Below, piece after piece: positions 32,015 to 40,073 of a stretch of 64,000 nucleotides of DNA. The notes below the pieces were generated by a model. That model did no database searches and was not told the origin of the DNA. It was given only the letters and a program-made list of their open reading frames with translations. Origin of the DNA: Planctomycetaceae bacterium (GTDB lineage Bacteria; Planctomycetota; Phycisphaerae; SM23-33); NCBI GenBank assembly GCA_021371965.1, contig JAJFVE010000091.1, forward strand, positions 1-64,000, written 5' to 3'. Made by a program: the position numbers and the translations under genes. Every line of letters begins with the position of its first letter. Within the stretch, counting starts at the first letter, position 1.

Positions 32015-32646
32015 GGGCAGACCTCCTTGGCCAGGACGATCAGCTTGACGTAATCGCCGGCCGCGCTGGAGGCCCTCCGCGTCGGGGCGCAAATGCAGAA
32101 CTGCTCGACCGGCAGTCGATGGGTCTGCGTGAAGCATGCGACGATGGCGGCAGCGCGATTCATCTGGGCGGCGCTGCCGACCTCGACGACGACGGTGCGC
32201 GGGATTTTCGCCAGGTACGGCGCGATGGCGGCCAGGGTTTGCCGCCCCGCCGGTTGGAGGGCGGCGCCATTGCCCCAGAAGAGTTTCTCGATGGGCAGGG
32301 AGATCTCCTGTCGGGCGGCCTGGAGGTCGGTGTCGGGGCTCTCCTGGGGCGAGACGGTCAGTTCGGCGGGCCGGTCCGTGGGGGCCTCGCTGCCTTTTTC
32401 GGTCACGTCGTTGCTCGGCGGCGGGGGCAGGAGGGAACCGCCGGGAGGTTTGTGCTCGCCGAAGATCGAGGGCTTCGAGACGCTCTCGAAGACGGTCCCG
32501 AGGCGGCTCATGGCCGCCTTGTCGAAGGACGCAAATGAAACCAGCAGGACGAAGAACGTCATGAGGTTGGTCATGCAGTCGCTGAAACTGACGATCCAGA
32601 TTCCCGGTCCGGCCGGGGCGTCACTTTGTCGATTTCGCGTGGCCAT
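32011..32646 (-). CDS. motB: MotB-like stator protein (first of two)
   Basis: The protein is 211 residues. The helix WIVSFSDCMTNLMTFFVLLV carries the conserved aspartate. A Pro-rich stretch and a very divergent OmpA-like region (ISLPIEKLFWGNGAALQPAG, RQTLAAIAPYLAKIP) follow. The peptidoglycan-binding signature is weak. It shares a one-base overlap with motA and a four-base overlap with the second motB-like gene, so all three are translated as a unit. The two MotB proteins could form a heterodimer in the stator. Confidence 0.87.
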   Translation of the reverse strand: MATRNRQSDAPAGPGIWIVSFSDCMTNLMTFFVLLVSFASFDKAAMSRLGTVFESVSKPSIFGEHKPPGGSLLPPPPSNDVTEKGSEAPTDRPAELTVSPQESPDTDLQAARQEISLPIEKLFWGNGAALQPAGRQTLAAIAPYLAKIPRTVVVEVGSAAQMNRAAAIVACFTQTHRLPVEQFCICAPTRRASSAAGDYVKLIVLAKEVCP

Positions 32647-33416
32647 CAGACGGTCGGCTTGAGTTCCTCTCGGTGCTTGGCGGAGATAAACGCCTGCATG
32701 TTTTCACGGACGGTCGTGGGATTTTCGCCGCGGCAGATGTTCAGCGTTCCCTGGACGATCATCTCCCGCAGCATCAGTTCCTGCTTGGAGCGGATCCCCA
32801 GCTTGCCCGCCAGCGGAATGAAGACCAGGTTGGCCAGGAACGCCCCGTAGAACGTTGTGATCAGCGCCACGGCCATCCCCGCGCCGATCTGGTCGGGCGA
32901 GGACATGTTGGCCAGCATCTGGATCAGACCGATCAGCGTCCCGACCATCCCGAAGGCCGGGGCAGAGTTGCCCATGAACTCGAGCATCTTCTTGCCGTCG
33001 CCGTGGCGCTCCTGGAGGCACTGGATCTCCATCGACAGGTGCTTGCCGATGTTGTCCTCGCTCTGGCCGTCGATGAGCATCTGCAGCGCCATCGCCAGGA
33101 ACCGGTCGCCCGCTCCGGCGAGTTGCTGCTGCAAGGCCAGCGTTCCGTCGCGACGGTTGATGGCCGAGTAGTTGACCATCTTCTGGATCAACTGCTGCTC
33201 GTCAGGCATGCGGTAGAAGAGCGTCTTCTTGATGATCCCGAAGATCCGCAGCATCTGCCCCATGGAAAAGTGAATGCACGTCGCGCAGAGCATCCCCCCG
33301 ACGGTGATCAGCATTGACGGCACGTGAATGAACAGCATGACCGAGCCGCCCATCAGGATCGACCATGTGATCACGCCAAACCCCGCCAGCAATCCCACCG
33401 CTGTTGCAATGTCCAT
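32646..33416 (-). CDS. motA: Stator protein MotA
   Basis: The protein is 256 residues with four predicted membrane helices. The helix-3 region EFMGNSAPAFGMVGTLIGLI holds the proline that MotA uses for torque, and VALITTFYGAFLANLVFIPL forms helix 4. The long cytoplasmic loop between helices 2 and 3 is charged, as needed to contact FliG. It converts ion flow into rotation with MotB. It is preceded by motE. Confidence 0.95.
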   Translation of the reverse strand: MDIATAVGLLAGFGVITWSILMGGSVMLFIHVPSMLITVGGMLCATCIHFSMGQMLRIFGIIKKTLFYRMPDEQQLIQKMVNYSAINRRDGTLALQQQLAGAGDRFLAMALQMLIDGQSEDNIGKHLSMEIQCLQERHGDGKKMLEFMGNSAPAFGMVGTLIGLIQMLANMSSPDQIGAGMAVALITTFYGAFLANLVFIPLAGKLGIRSKQELMLREMIVQGTLNICRGENPTTVRENMQAFISAKHREELKPTV

Positions 33417-33421
33417 GACGC

Positions 33422-34042
33422 CTATCCTTGCTCTCGTATCTGCTTCATTTTCTCAAACAGCCGCGCAGCCAGGCCCTTATCCTTGATCTCCTGAAGAACC
33501 TTGCCCGCCGACCGCTCCGACATCAGGTACAGGATCCGCACTGCGTCGTCTTCCTGGTTGTTGGTGCACATCTCGCCCAGGATCTGCCCGCCGCGGACGG
33601 GGTCCATCATCTCGTAGATCGACGCCGCCCGCTTGAGGTTGACGCGTTCCTCAGCCGACACCGTCACGCGGGCCCGCTCGAGTTGATCGCGGGCTTCCTT
33701 GAGCCTCGCCAGCGGCGCCACCAGCGATACCCGCAGCGTCTCCAGCTCCACCGTCTGCTGCTTGATCTGGTCCTGCGTCACCGACAGGCGCTTCTCGCGC
33801 TGGTCGAGATGGTCTTCCTTGCGGCGAAGTTCCTCGAGCTTGGCCCGCACGTCCCGCACGAGCTCGTCGAGCTCCTTCTCGCGTCCCAGCAGCGCCGGCG
33901 GCTCGTCGGCCGGCGCCGGGGCCGGCGCCTCCGAGACCGCCGCGGCCGGGGGCGAAGGAGGAGGCGCCATCGCGCCGCTGATAAGGAACGACCCGACGAA
34001 GCTGATGACTCCCGCCACGGCCACGATCACGATCTTCTTCAT
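33422..34042 (-). CDS. MotE/FliG-N-like coiled-coil protein
   Basis: The protein is 206 residues. A signal anchor (residues 4-26) and a Pro/Ala stretch precede a coiled coil (REKELDELVRDVRAKLEELR to about residue 115). The C-terminal domain (IYEMMDPVRGGQILGEMCTN, VRILYLMSERSAGKVLQEIK) resembles the MgtE-N/MotE fold. MotE-type proteins act as periplasmic chaperones of stator parts. It is placed directly upstream of motA, and its start overlaps the fliJ stop. I infer a motility role from this. Confidence 0.75.
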   Translation of the reverse strand: MKKIVIVAVAGVISFVGSFLISGAMAPPPSPPAAAVSEAPAPAPADEPPALLGREKELDELVRDVRAKLEELRRKEDHLDQREKRLSVTQDQIKQQTVELETLRVSLVAPLARLKEARDQLERARVTVSAEERVNLKRAASIYEMMDPVRGGQILGEMCTNNQEDDAVRILYLMSERSAGKVLQEIKDKGLAARLFEKMKQIREQG

Positions 34043-34518
34043 TGCCCACCTGCCGGTGCTCTGACCGAGGCCGCCGCGGCGCCCCTGCGGGCGCGAGCGG
34101 TCGTGGCGACCTCATCAAGTTGTTTCTGCTCCCACAGCAGCACCTGCCGCTGCCAGTCCTGGAAGGCCTTTTCGCCAAGGCGCTCGAGCTTGCGGCGGTT
34201 CTTGCGCTGCTCGACGAGGGCCTTGCGCTTCTCCTGGGCCAGCGATTCCATCGCCTTGATCCGCTGCTGCTGCGTGCGGGCGTGCTCAAGCTCATACTCG
34301 CTGCCGGCCAGGAACAGCCTCTGCCCGTCGAGCCGCTCCTGCAGCGGCGCGGCGGCCATAACCGTCAGCGCCTGCCGCACGGCGGCGCGGCGGCGGGCGA
34401 TCTGGCTGCGCAGACCCGCGACCTGCGCGACCAGGCCCTGCAGTTCGGCGCGCATCGCCTCTTCCCGCTGGGCGGTCACGTGCAACAGTCTTTCCAGAGG
34501 CCATGAGAACTTCTTCAT
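34039..34518 (-). CDS. fliJ: Flagellar export protein FliJ
   Basis: The protein is 159 residues and almost fully helical, with the usual FliJ start (FSWPLERLLHVTAQREEAMR) and two long antiparallel coiled-coil helices. FliJ sits in the FliI hexamer pore. It overlaps fliI by four bases and motE by four bases. Confidence 0.88.
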   Translation of the reverse strand: MKKFSWPLERLLHVTAQREEAMRAELQGLVAQVAGLRSQIARRRAAVRQALTVMAAAPLQERLDGQRLFLAGSEYELEHARTQQQRIKAMESLAQEKRKALVEQRKNRRKLERLGEKAFQDWQRQVLLWEQKQLDEVATTARARRGAAAASVRAPAGGQ

Positions 34519-35876
34519 GCCTTCTTACCCCCGCCGGCGGGGCTGTCAGACCCGCCCAGGAAGTCCCACGACGAGCCGATCTCTGTCAGCGACGCCACCG
34601 TCTGGGCGAACTCGCTGCTCTGGTCGCTGGACTGGATGAGGAACTCGTTGATCCGGTCGATGATCGACACCGCCTTGTCGATGCGGCGGTTGCTCCCCGC
34701 CGCCAGGGCGCCGATGTTGATCAGGTCCTCGGCGGCGAGGTACGTCGCGTACGCCGCCCGCACGCGCTGGGCGGCCAGCAGGTGCTCGCGCGTGCAGATG
34801 GCGGGCATCAGGCGGCTGACGCTCTGAGGGATGTCGATGGCCGGGTAGTGCCCCATCTCGGCGAGCTTGCGCGAGAGCACCACGTGCCCGTCAAGCAGCG
34901 ATCGGGCGGAATCGGCGACAGGGTCGTTCATGTCGTCGCCCTCGACCAGCACCGTCAGGATGCCTGTGATGCTGCCGGTAGCCGCCAGACCCAGGCGCTC
35001 GGTGAGCTTGGGCAGCATCGCAAACACACTGGGGCAGTAGCCCTTCGTGGTCGGTGGCTCGCCGGCGGCCAGGCCGATCTCGCGCTGCGCCTGGCAGAAC
35101 CGCGTCAGCGAGTCCATCATGAACAGGACGTTCTGCCCGCGGTCGCGGAAATGCTCGGCAATGGTGATCGCCGCGAAGGCGGCCTTGACGCGCTGGATGG
35201 GGCAGGCGTCTGCGGTGGCGACGATCACCACGCTGCGGGCCAGCCCCTCGGGTCCCAGCGATTCTTCCATGAACTGCCGCACCTCGCGGCCGCGCTCGCC
35301 CACCAGCGCCAACACGTTCACATCAGCGGCGCTGTCGCGGGCGATCCAGCCCAGCAGCGTGCTCTTGCCCACGCCGCTGCCGGCGAAGATGCCGACGCGT
35401 TGCCCCTTGCCCAGCGTCAACAGCCCGTCGAAGGCGCGAATCCCCAGCGTCAGCGGTTCGTCGATGACGCGGCGTGTCAGCGGCGAGGGCGGCAGGGCGT
35501 CGAGGCAGCGGCTGTCCTCGCCCACCAGCGGGCCCTTGCCGTCGATGGGCCTGCACAGGCCGTCGAGCACGCGCCCCAGCAGCGCCGGGCCCAGCACCAC
35601 GCGGCGCGGGCTGCTGCTGGCGGCAACGGGGTCGTTGGGGGCGATCCCGTCGATGCCCTCGAAAGGCAGCAGCACGCGGCGGCTGCCGTTGAAGCCGACG
35701 ACCTCGGCCTGCACGCGCCGCCCGTCGGCCAGATGCACCACGCAAAGCTGCCCCACGCCCACCGGCGGGCCGTCGCTCTCGATGGTCGTGCCCGTCACGC
35801 GTGCGACGGTCCCGCGGCAGCGCACCAGCTTCAGCGCGTCCAGGCGGGAGGTGAACCTGTCGAGGTTAACAGCCAT
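34515..35876 (-). CDS. fliI: Flagellar export ATPase FliI
   Basis: The start is set at ATG 35876 (MAVNLDRFTS) because GGAG lies six bases upstream; a GTG at 35888 is also in frame. This gives 453 residues. The Walker A loop is GIFAGSGVGKSTLL with Lys171, the Walker B region is NVLFMMDSLTRFCQAQREIG, and the sequence GEPPTTKGYCPSVFAMLPKL is typical. FliI energises substrate unloading with FliH and FliJ. It overlaps fliH by 11 bases. Confidence 0.96.
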   Translation of the reverse strand: MAVNLDRFTSRLDALKLVRCRGTVARVTGTTIESDGPPVGVGQLCVVHLADGRRVQAEVVGFNGSRRVLLPFEGIDGIAPNDPVAASSSPRRVVLGPALLGRVLDGLCRPIDGKGPLVGEDSRCLDALPPSPLTRRVIDEPLTLGIRAFDGLLTLGKGQRVGIFAGSGVGKSTLLGWIARDSAADVNVLALVGERGREVRQFMEESLGPEGLARSVVIVATADACPIQRVKAAFAAITIAEHFRDRGQNVLFMMDSLTRFCQAQREIGLAAGEPPTTKGYCPSVFAMLPKLTERLGLAATGSITGILTVLVEGDDMNDPVADSARSLLDGHVVLSRKLAEMGHYPAIDIPQSVSRLMPAICTREHLLAAQRVRAAYATYLAAEDLINIGALAAGSNRRIDKAVSIIDRINEFLIQSSDQSSEFAQTVASLTEIGSSWDFLGGSDSPAGGGKKA

Positions 35877-36411
35877 CCTGGTCTCCACCCGAGCCGGTCA
35901 GGGCCCGGGCAATCTCTTCCATGTGGTTGTCCAGCGTCCACTCGGCCACGCCGTCGGGCGTCTCGATGCGGCACTGGCCCGGCTCGATCGCCGCGTCGGC
36001 CTGAAACACCGCCCCATCGCCGCCGGCATTCTTTGCCAGGCCGCTGCGGGCGAGGTCGGCCGCATTGAGCCGCACCACCACGCCCCCCCGCGTGTCGATG
36101 CCTTCCAGCGCCTCGGCGACGATGGCGTCGATCTCGTACCGTCCGGCCTCGATCTCCCGGCAGATCACCTTGCGGGCGATCCCCAGCGCCAACTGGGCCA
36201 ACTGCTTCTCGATGCCAATGGGCAGTTCGTGCAGCAGGCGCACCAGCTCGGCGGCGCCCTGCTCCATTGCCTGGCGCGCCTGGGCGGTGGCGTCGCGTTC
36301 GGCCGCCAGCTCGCGCTGCAGGTCCAGCAATTCGCTGCCTGTCCCGGGGCTGCTGCCGGCGACGCTGACGCTCATCAGCTTGCCCTCAAGATGCAATGTC
36401 GGTACCGCCAT
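35866..36411 (-). CDS. fliH: Flagellar assembly protein FliH
   Basis: The protein is 181 residues. A coiled coil (LLDLQRELAAERDATAQARQ) is followed by the FliH/YscL-type domain (ELPIGIEKQLAQLALGIARK and VICREIEAGRYEIDAIVAEA). FliH inhibits and anchors FliI. ATG 36381 (MSVSVAG) is another possible start. It lies one base downstream of fliG. Confidence 0.9.
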   Translation of the reverse strand: MAVPTLHLEGKLMSVSVAGSSPGTGSELLDLQRELAAERDATAQARQAMEQGAAELVRLLHELPIGIEKQLAQLALGIARKVICREIEAGRYEIDAIVAEALEGIDTRGGVVVRLNAADLARSGLAKNAGGDGAVFQADAAIEPGQCRIETPDGVAEWTLDNHMEEIARALTGSGGDQDGC

Positions 36412-36412
36412 C

Positions 36413-37435
36413 TCAGGACTCCTGGAAGGTCAGCTCGCCGCTGTCGTTGATCTTGCGCAAGGCCGCGAGGATCAGCTCCCGCGACTGCTCGACGTCGACC
36501 GGCTTGGGCGACGACAGCAGCGAGGTTTCCTCGTCGAGCATCGCCGCCGCCCGCTCGGAGATGTTGGCCCGGACTTTGGCCTTGGCGGCCTCGTCGGCCC
36601 CGACCAGCGCCAGGGCCAGCTTGCGGCTGTCGACGCTGCGAAGCGACTCCTGGACCGCCCGGTCTGCGATGATGGGCAGGTCCTGCCAGAGCACCATCAT
36701 CTGCTGGACGCCCATGGCGGTTTCCTCGCTGCGCTGGGCCAGGGCCTTGAGCAGCTCGCCGCGAGGTTCGGCGGGCAGTCCTCGCAGCACTTGGGCGACT
36801 TTGCGATACTGTTTCTGCTGGGGCGACATGGTCGCGGCCGCCGGCTGTTGCGGCGCGGCGCCGCCGTCCTGCTCCTGGGCGGCCTTGCGGGCGATCTGGT
36901 CGAGCTTTGACCGTAGGGCCCGGGCGACCTTGAGGCGCACCAGGTCGGACAGTTCGCTGCCGCCGGCCATCAGACGCACTGCCTGGCCTCGCTGGGCGGG
37001 GTCGATGAGGCCCAGCAGTTCGGTGGACTTTTTGATCGGCAGTTCGCCCAGCACCAGGGCGATCACCTGCGGGCTTTCGCCGCCCAGGGCCTGGGCGATG
37101 TGCGCGACCGATGCCGATCGCACCTGGCCGAAGGGGTCCTTCATCGCCAGCAGGTCCTGCACCTCGCGGTGGACGTTTCCGGCCTGCTCGCCCAGGGCCA
37201 TCTCCAGCAGTTGCATGACCGGATCGCTCTGGCGGCGGCCGCTCTGGAGCAGCGTGAGGAACTCTCGCACGGCGTCGTTGGAGGCGTGCTGTCCGGTCTG
37301 GATCAGGTACGCCACTTCGGCGACGATCTGCTTGAGCGTGCCCGGCTCGGCCGACTTGAGCAGCGCCGCGGCCGTGCCGGCATCGAGGCTCATCAGCAGC
37401 GCCGCGGCCTTTCGCACTCCGCTGTAAGCGACCAT
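36413..37435 (-). CDS. fliG: Flagellar motor switch protein FliG
   Basis: The protein is 340 residues. GVRKAAALLMSLDAGTAAAL is the N-domain start, ESPQVIALVLGELP corresponds to the EHPQ motif, and the C-domain (MMVLWQDLPIIADRAVQESL followed by RSVDSRKLALALVGADEAAK) carries the torque helix. In this helix ADR replaces the usual DDR, so one common acidic residue is changed. FliG links the MS ring to the stator. It follows fliF directly. Confidence 0.94.
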   Translation of the reverse strand: MVAYSGVRKAAALLMSLDAGTAAALLKSAEPGTLKQIVAEVAYLIQTGQHASNDAVREFLTLLQSGRRQSDPVMQLLEMALGEQAGNVHREVQDLLAMKDPFGQVRSASVAHIAQALGGESPQVIALVLGELPIKKSTELLGLIDPAQRGQAVRLMAGGSELSDLVRLKVARALRSKLDQIARKAAQEQDGGAAPQQPAAATMSPQQKQYRKVAQVLRGLPAEPRGELLKALAQRSEETAMGVQQMMVLWQDLPIIADRAVQESLRSVDSRKLALALVGADEAAKAKVRANISERAAAMLDEETSLLSSPKPVDVEQSRELILAALRKINDSGELTFQES

Positions 37436-38965
37436 CTAGCCGGCTCCTTCCTGGGTCTGGGCCCAGTTCAGGAACAGCCGTTTGACTTCCTCGGGCTTCT
37501 CCTGCAGCGCGTGGGTGATCTGCATTCTCAGGGCGTTGGGGTCGGTGCTTTCGGACGGCAGCAGGTTGCCCGGGGCCGCCCCGCCGGTCAGGGCCTGCTG
37601 GGCGGGCAAGCCCGCCAGGGCGGCTTGGGCGGCTTTGCGGCTCGAACCGCGCATCATCTTCAGCGTCACCAGCACGCCGACAACCAGGATCCCCAGTGAC
37701 AACCGGCGCCCCATGTCGAGCATGAAGTCGACGGTGAACAGGCCCTGCTGCTCGATGGCCTCGGCCGGATGCTCGTAGAAGACCGTGTTGACGACTTTGA
37801 GCGTGTCGGACTCCTTGAGCCCGATGGCGTTGCGGATGATGTCCTCGACGTCCTTCTCGCTGACATTCGGGGTCTTGTCGGTCTTCTTGGCGGCATCGGC
37901 GGCCTTGTCCCCCTCGCCGGCGGCGGGCATCTGCGTCAGGCTCACGAAGGCCGCCACCGAAAGCGACTTGATGCGTCCGGGCAGGTCCTGGCGCTGCTCG
38001 ACGGTGCGACTGACGAGGTATTCGTTGGTGATGTTCTCTTCCTTCGACGCCGCCCCGGCCGCGGCGCCGGCGGCCCCGCCCGACGACGAACGGATCTCTT
38101 CCTTGCTGACCACGCGCTTGGCCGGGTCGTACGTCTCGATCGTCTGCGTGCCGTTGAGCGTGTCGATTTCAGCCGTCACCTTCACAGAGACGCGGTTGGG
38201 CCCCAGCACGGCCGTGAGCATGTCCTCGGCCTTCTTGGCCAGATAGATCTCGACGCGGCTCTTGTAGTCCAGGAAGGTGTCCGCCTTGCGGGAGAACTCC
38301 GTGCCGCCCTCGCCGCTGAGCAGGTTTCCGGCGCTGTCGACGACCGTCACCTTGGCGGCGGTGAGGCCTTCGATGCTTCCGGCGACCATGTGCGTGACGG
38401 CCGCGACGTTGGCGGGCGAGGGCCGCCACCCCGACCGAAGCTTGAGCACGACCGTCGCCGAGGGCTCTTTTCCTTTTCCGGCGAAGACGGAGCTTTCGGG
38501 CTTGACCACGTGCACGCGGGCGCCGACGACGCCCTCGATCATCTGCAGGCTCTTGGCCAGCTCGCCCTCGATGGCCCGGACGTGGTTGACGCGCTGGGCA
38601 AAGGGGCTGGTGCCGATCTTCTCGTCGTCCAGGATACGGTAGCCGGCACGGTCGGCGGCCGGAAGCCCCGCCGATGCCGTCGCCAGGCGCAACGCCGCGA
38701 CGCGCTCCACCGGGACGTACACGCTCGTGCCGCCCTGGCCCAGCTCGAAGGGCGAGCCCTCCTCGCGGACCTTGTCGACGACCTTGGCCGCCTCTTCCGG
38801 CGCCAGATCGCCGTACAGCAGCGCCATCTGCGGCTGGCGGGCCCAGCCCACCAGCATCACGCAGGCGACCGCCACCGCCAGAACGATCGTCAGCAGCACG
38901 ACGCGCTGCACCAGCGTCAGCCGCCGCAGCAAACCGCCCATGTTTTCTAGTTGGCCCATTGCCAC
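37436..38965 (-). CDS. fliF: MS-ring protein FliF
   Basis: The protein is 509 residues with two transmembrane helices (about residues 22-42 and 430-450). The periplasmic part has the YscJ/FliF domain (MALLYGDLAPEEAAKVVDKV, PFAQRVNHVRAIEGELAKSL). The C-terminal tail (MQITHALQEKPEEVKRLFLN) binds FliG. FliF is the base on which the flagellum is built. It lies between fliE and fliG as usual. Confidence 0.97.
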   Translation of the reverse strand: MAMGQLENMGGLLRRLTLVQRVVLLTIVLAVAVACVMLVGWARQPQMALLYGDLAPEEAAKVVDKVREEGSPFELGQGGTSVYVPVERVAALRLATASAGLPAADRAGYRILDDEKIGTSPFAQRVNHVRAIEGELAKSLQMIEGVVGARVHVVKPESSVFAGKGKEPSATVVLKLRSGWRPSPANVAAVTHMVAGSIEGLTAAKVTVVDSAGNLLSGEGGTEFSRKADTFLDYKSRVEIYLAKKAEDMLTAVLGPNRVSVKVTAEIDTLNGTQTIETYDPAKRVVSKEEIRSSSGGAAGAAAGAASKEENITNEYLVSRTVEQRQDLPGRIKSLSVAAFVSLTQMPAAGEGDKAADAAKKTDKTPNVSEKDVEDIIRNAIGLKESDTLKVVNTVFYEHPAEAIEQQGLFTVDFMLDMGRRLSLGILVVGVLVTLKMMRGSSRKAAQAALAGLPAQQALTGGAAPGNLLPSESTDPNALRMQITHALQEKPEEVKRLFLNWAQTQEGAG

Positions 38966-38984
38966 TGAAGGCTCTCAATTCCGC

Positions 38985-39293
38985 TTAAAGCTGCATGCTC
39001 ATGGTCTGCTTGTACGCTTCGATCACCTTGTTGCGAACGCCGATGAGCAGTTTGAAGCTCATGTCGGCCTTGGCCATGGCCTGAACGGCCGGAAGGACGT
39101 CCTTGCTCTTGCCCGACAGCAGGTCCTGGATCGTCGCGACGACGTTTTCCTGCGGTTTGTCAGCACTGGCGACGGCCGTCTTGAGCAGTTGACCGAAGTC
39201 GACGTTGCCTTCGCCGCCGACGGCGGGTCGCAGGGCCCCGGCGGCCGCAGGCGTCAGAGCACCCATTCCTGAAATTGGCGTTATTCCTGCCAT
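38985..39293 (-). CDS. fliE: Hook-basal body junction protein FliE
   Basis: The protein is 102 residues. The C-terminal half (VQAMAKADMSFKLLIGVRNK and VIEAYKQTMSMQL) is the FliE signature. FliE joins the MS ring to the proximal rod. It lies between flgC and fliF. Confidence 0.95.
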   Translation of the reverse strand: MAGITPISGMGALTPAAAGALRPAVGGEGNVDFGQLLKTAVASADKPQENVVATIQDLLSGKSKDVLPAVQAMAKADMSFKLLIGVRNKVIEAYKQTMSMQL

Positions 39294-39303
39294 CGCACGG
39301 TCC

Positions 39304-39708
39304 TTACTTGAGGAGTTCCACGGCCACGTCCACGATTTCCTGCTGCTTCTTCATGACGGCGGCGCCGGCCTGGTAGGCCCGCGAAGCCGTCACCATGTTC
39401 ATCATTTCCACGGGCAACTGGACGTTGGGCATGCTGACGTACCCGCCGGCATCGGCGTCGGGGTGTCCGGGCTGGTGCACGCGGAGGAATCCGGTCTTGG
39501 TGTCCGGCTCGGCCTGGGAAAACGTCACGCCCGACATCCCGTCGCTGCTGGAGAGCACGACCTCCATGCGGCGGTAGGGTTGGCCATCCTGCCCGCGCGT
39601 GGTGTAGGCGTTGGCTATATTGTTGGCGATGGCCGTCATGCGGTACGACTCGGCCCGCATGCCGCTGATGGCGATATCCACCGGAGAGGCTATTCGAATG
39701 TTGCTCAT
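39304..39708 (-). CDS. flgC: Proximal rod protein FlgC
   Basis: The protein is 134 residues. The N-terminus (RMTAIANNIANAYTTRGQDG) and the C-terminal YVSMPNVQLPVEMMNMVTAS are typical of FlgC. It forms the proximal rod with FlgB and FlgF. The order flgB-flgC-fliE-fliF is the common one. Confidence 0.96.
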   Translation of the reverse strand: MSNIRIASPVDIAISGMRAESYRMTAIANNIANAYTTRGQDGQPYRRMEVVLSSSDGMSGVTFSQAEPDTKTGFLRVHQPGHPDADAGGYVSMPNVQLPVEMMNMVTASRAYQAGAAVMKKQQEIVDVAVELLK

Positions 39709-39719
39709 CGCTCACCTCG

Positions 39720-40073
39720 TCAGCTATTGATCGCCGTTTCCATCTGGCGATACATCTTGGACAGCAGGCGCAGGTACGTCTTGTACGCGCCGGTGTTCTG
39801 GACCATGTCGCCGATCTCCTGGTCGATGCTCACGTCGTTGCCCCGCTCGTCGACGGGCGTGTTCATCGGCGAGAAGATCTGGGCCTTGAAGTCGTCCTCA
39901 CTCACGTTGCCGCGCTTGATCGCCTCGGCCAGCGTCTGCTCGAACTGCACGGCGCGGCGCCGGTAGCCGGCCGTGCCCATGTTGGCGATGTTGTTGGCGA
40001 TCGCCGTCTCGCGCATCTGGGCCGCTCGCACGGCCGCTTCGAGATACGCGGTTATGTCGGGCTGGATTGGCAT
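39720..40073 (-). CDS. flgB: Proximal rod protein FlgB
   Basis: The start is at ATG 40073, inside the end of the preceding regulator gene, giving 117 residues. AAQMRETAIANNIANMGTAG and MVQNTGAYKTYLRLLSKMYR fit FlgB. The open frame continues far upstream, but only as the wrong frame of the regulator gene. FlgB starts the rod on FliE. Confidence 0.95.
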   Translation of the reverse strand: MPIQPDITAYLEAAVRAAQMRETAIANNIANMGTAGYRRRAVQFEQTLAEAIKRGNVSEDDFKAQIFSPMNTPVDERGNDVSIDQEIGDMVQNTGAYKTYLRLLSKMYRQMETAINS

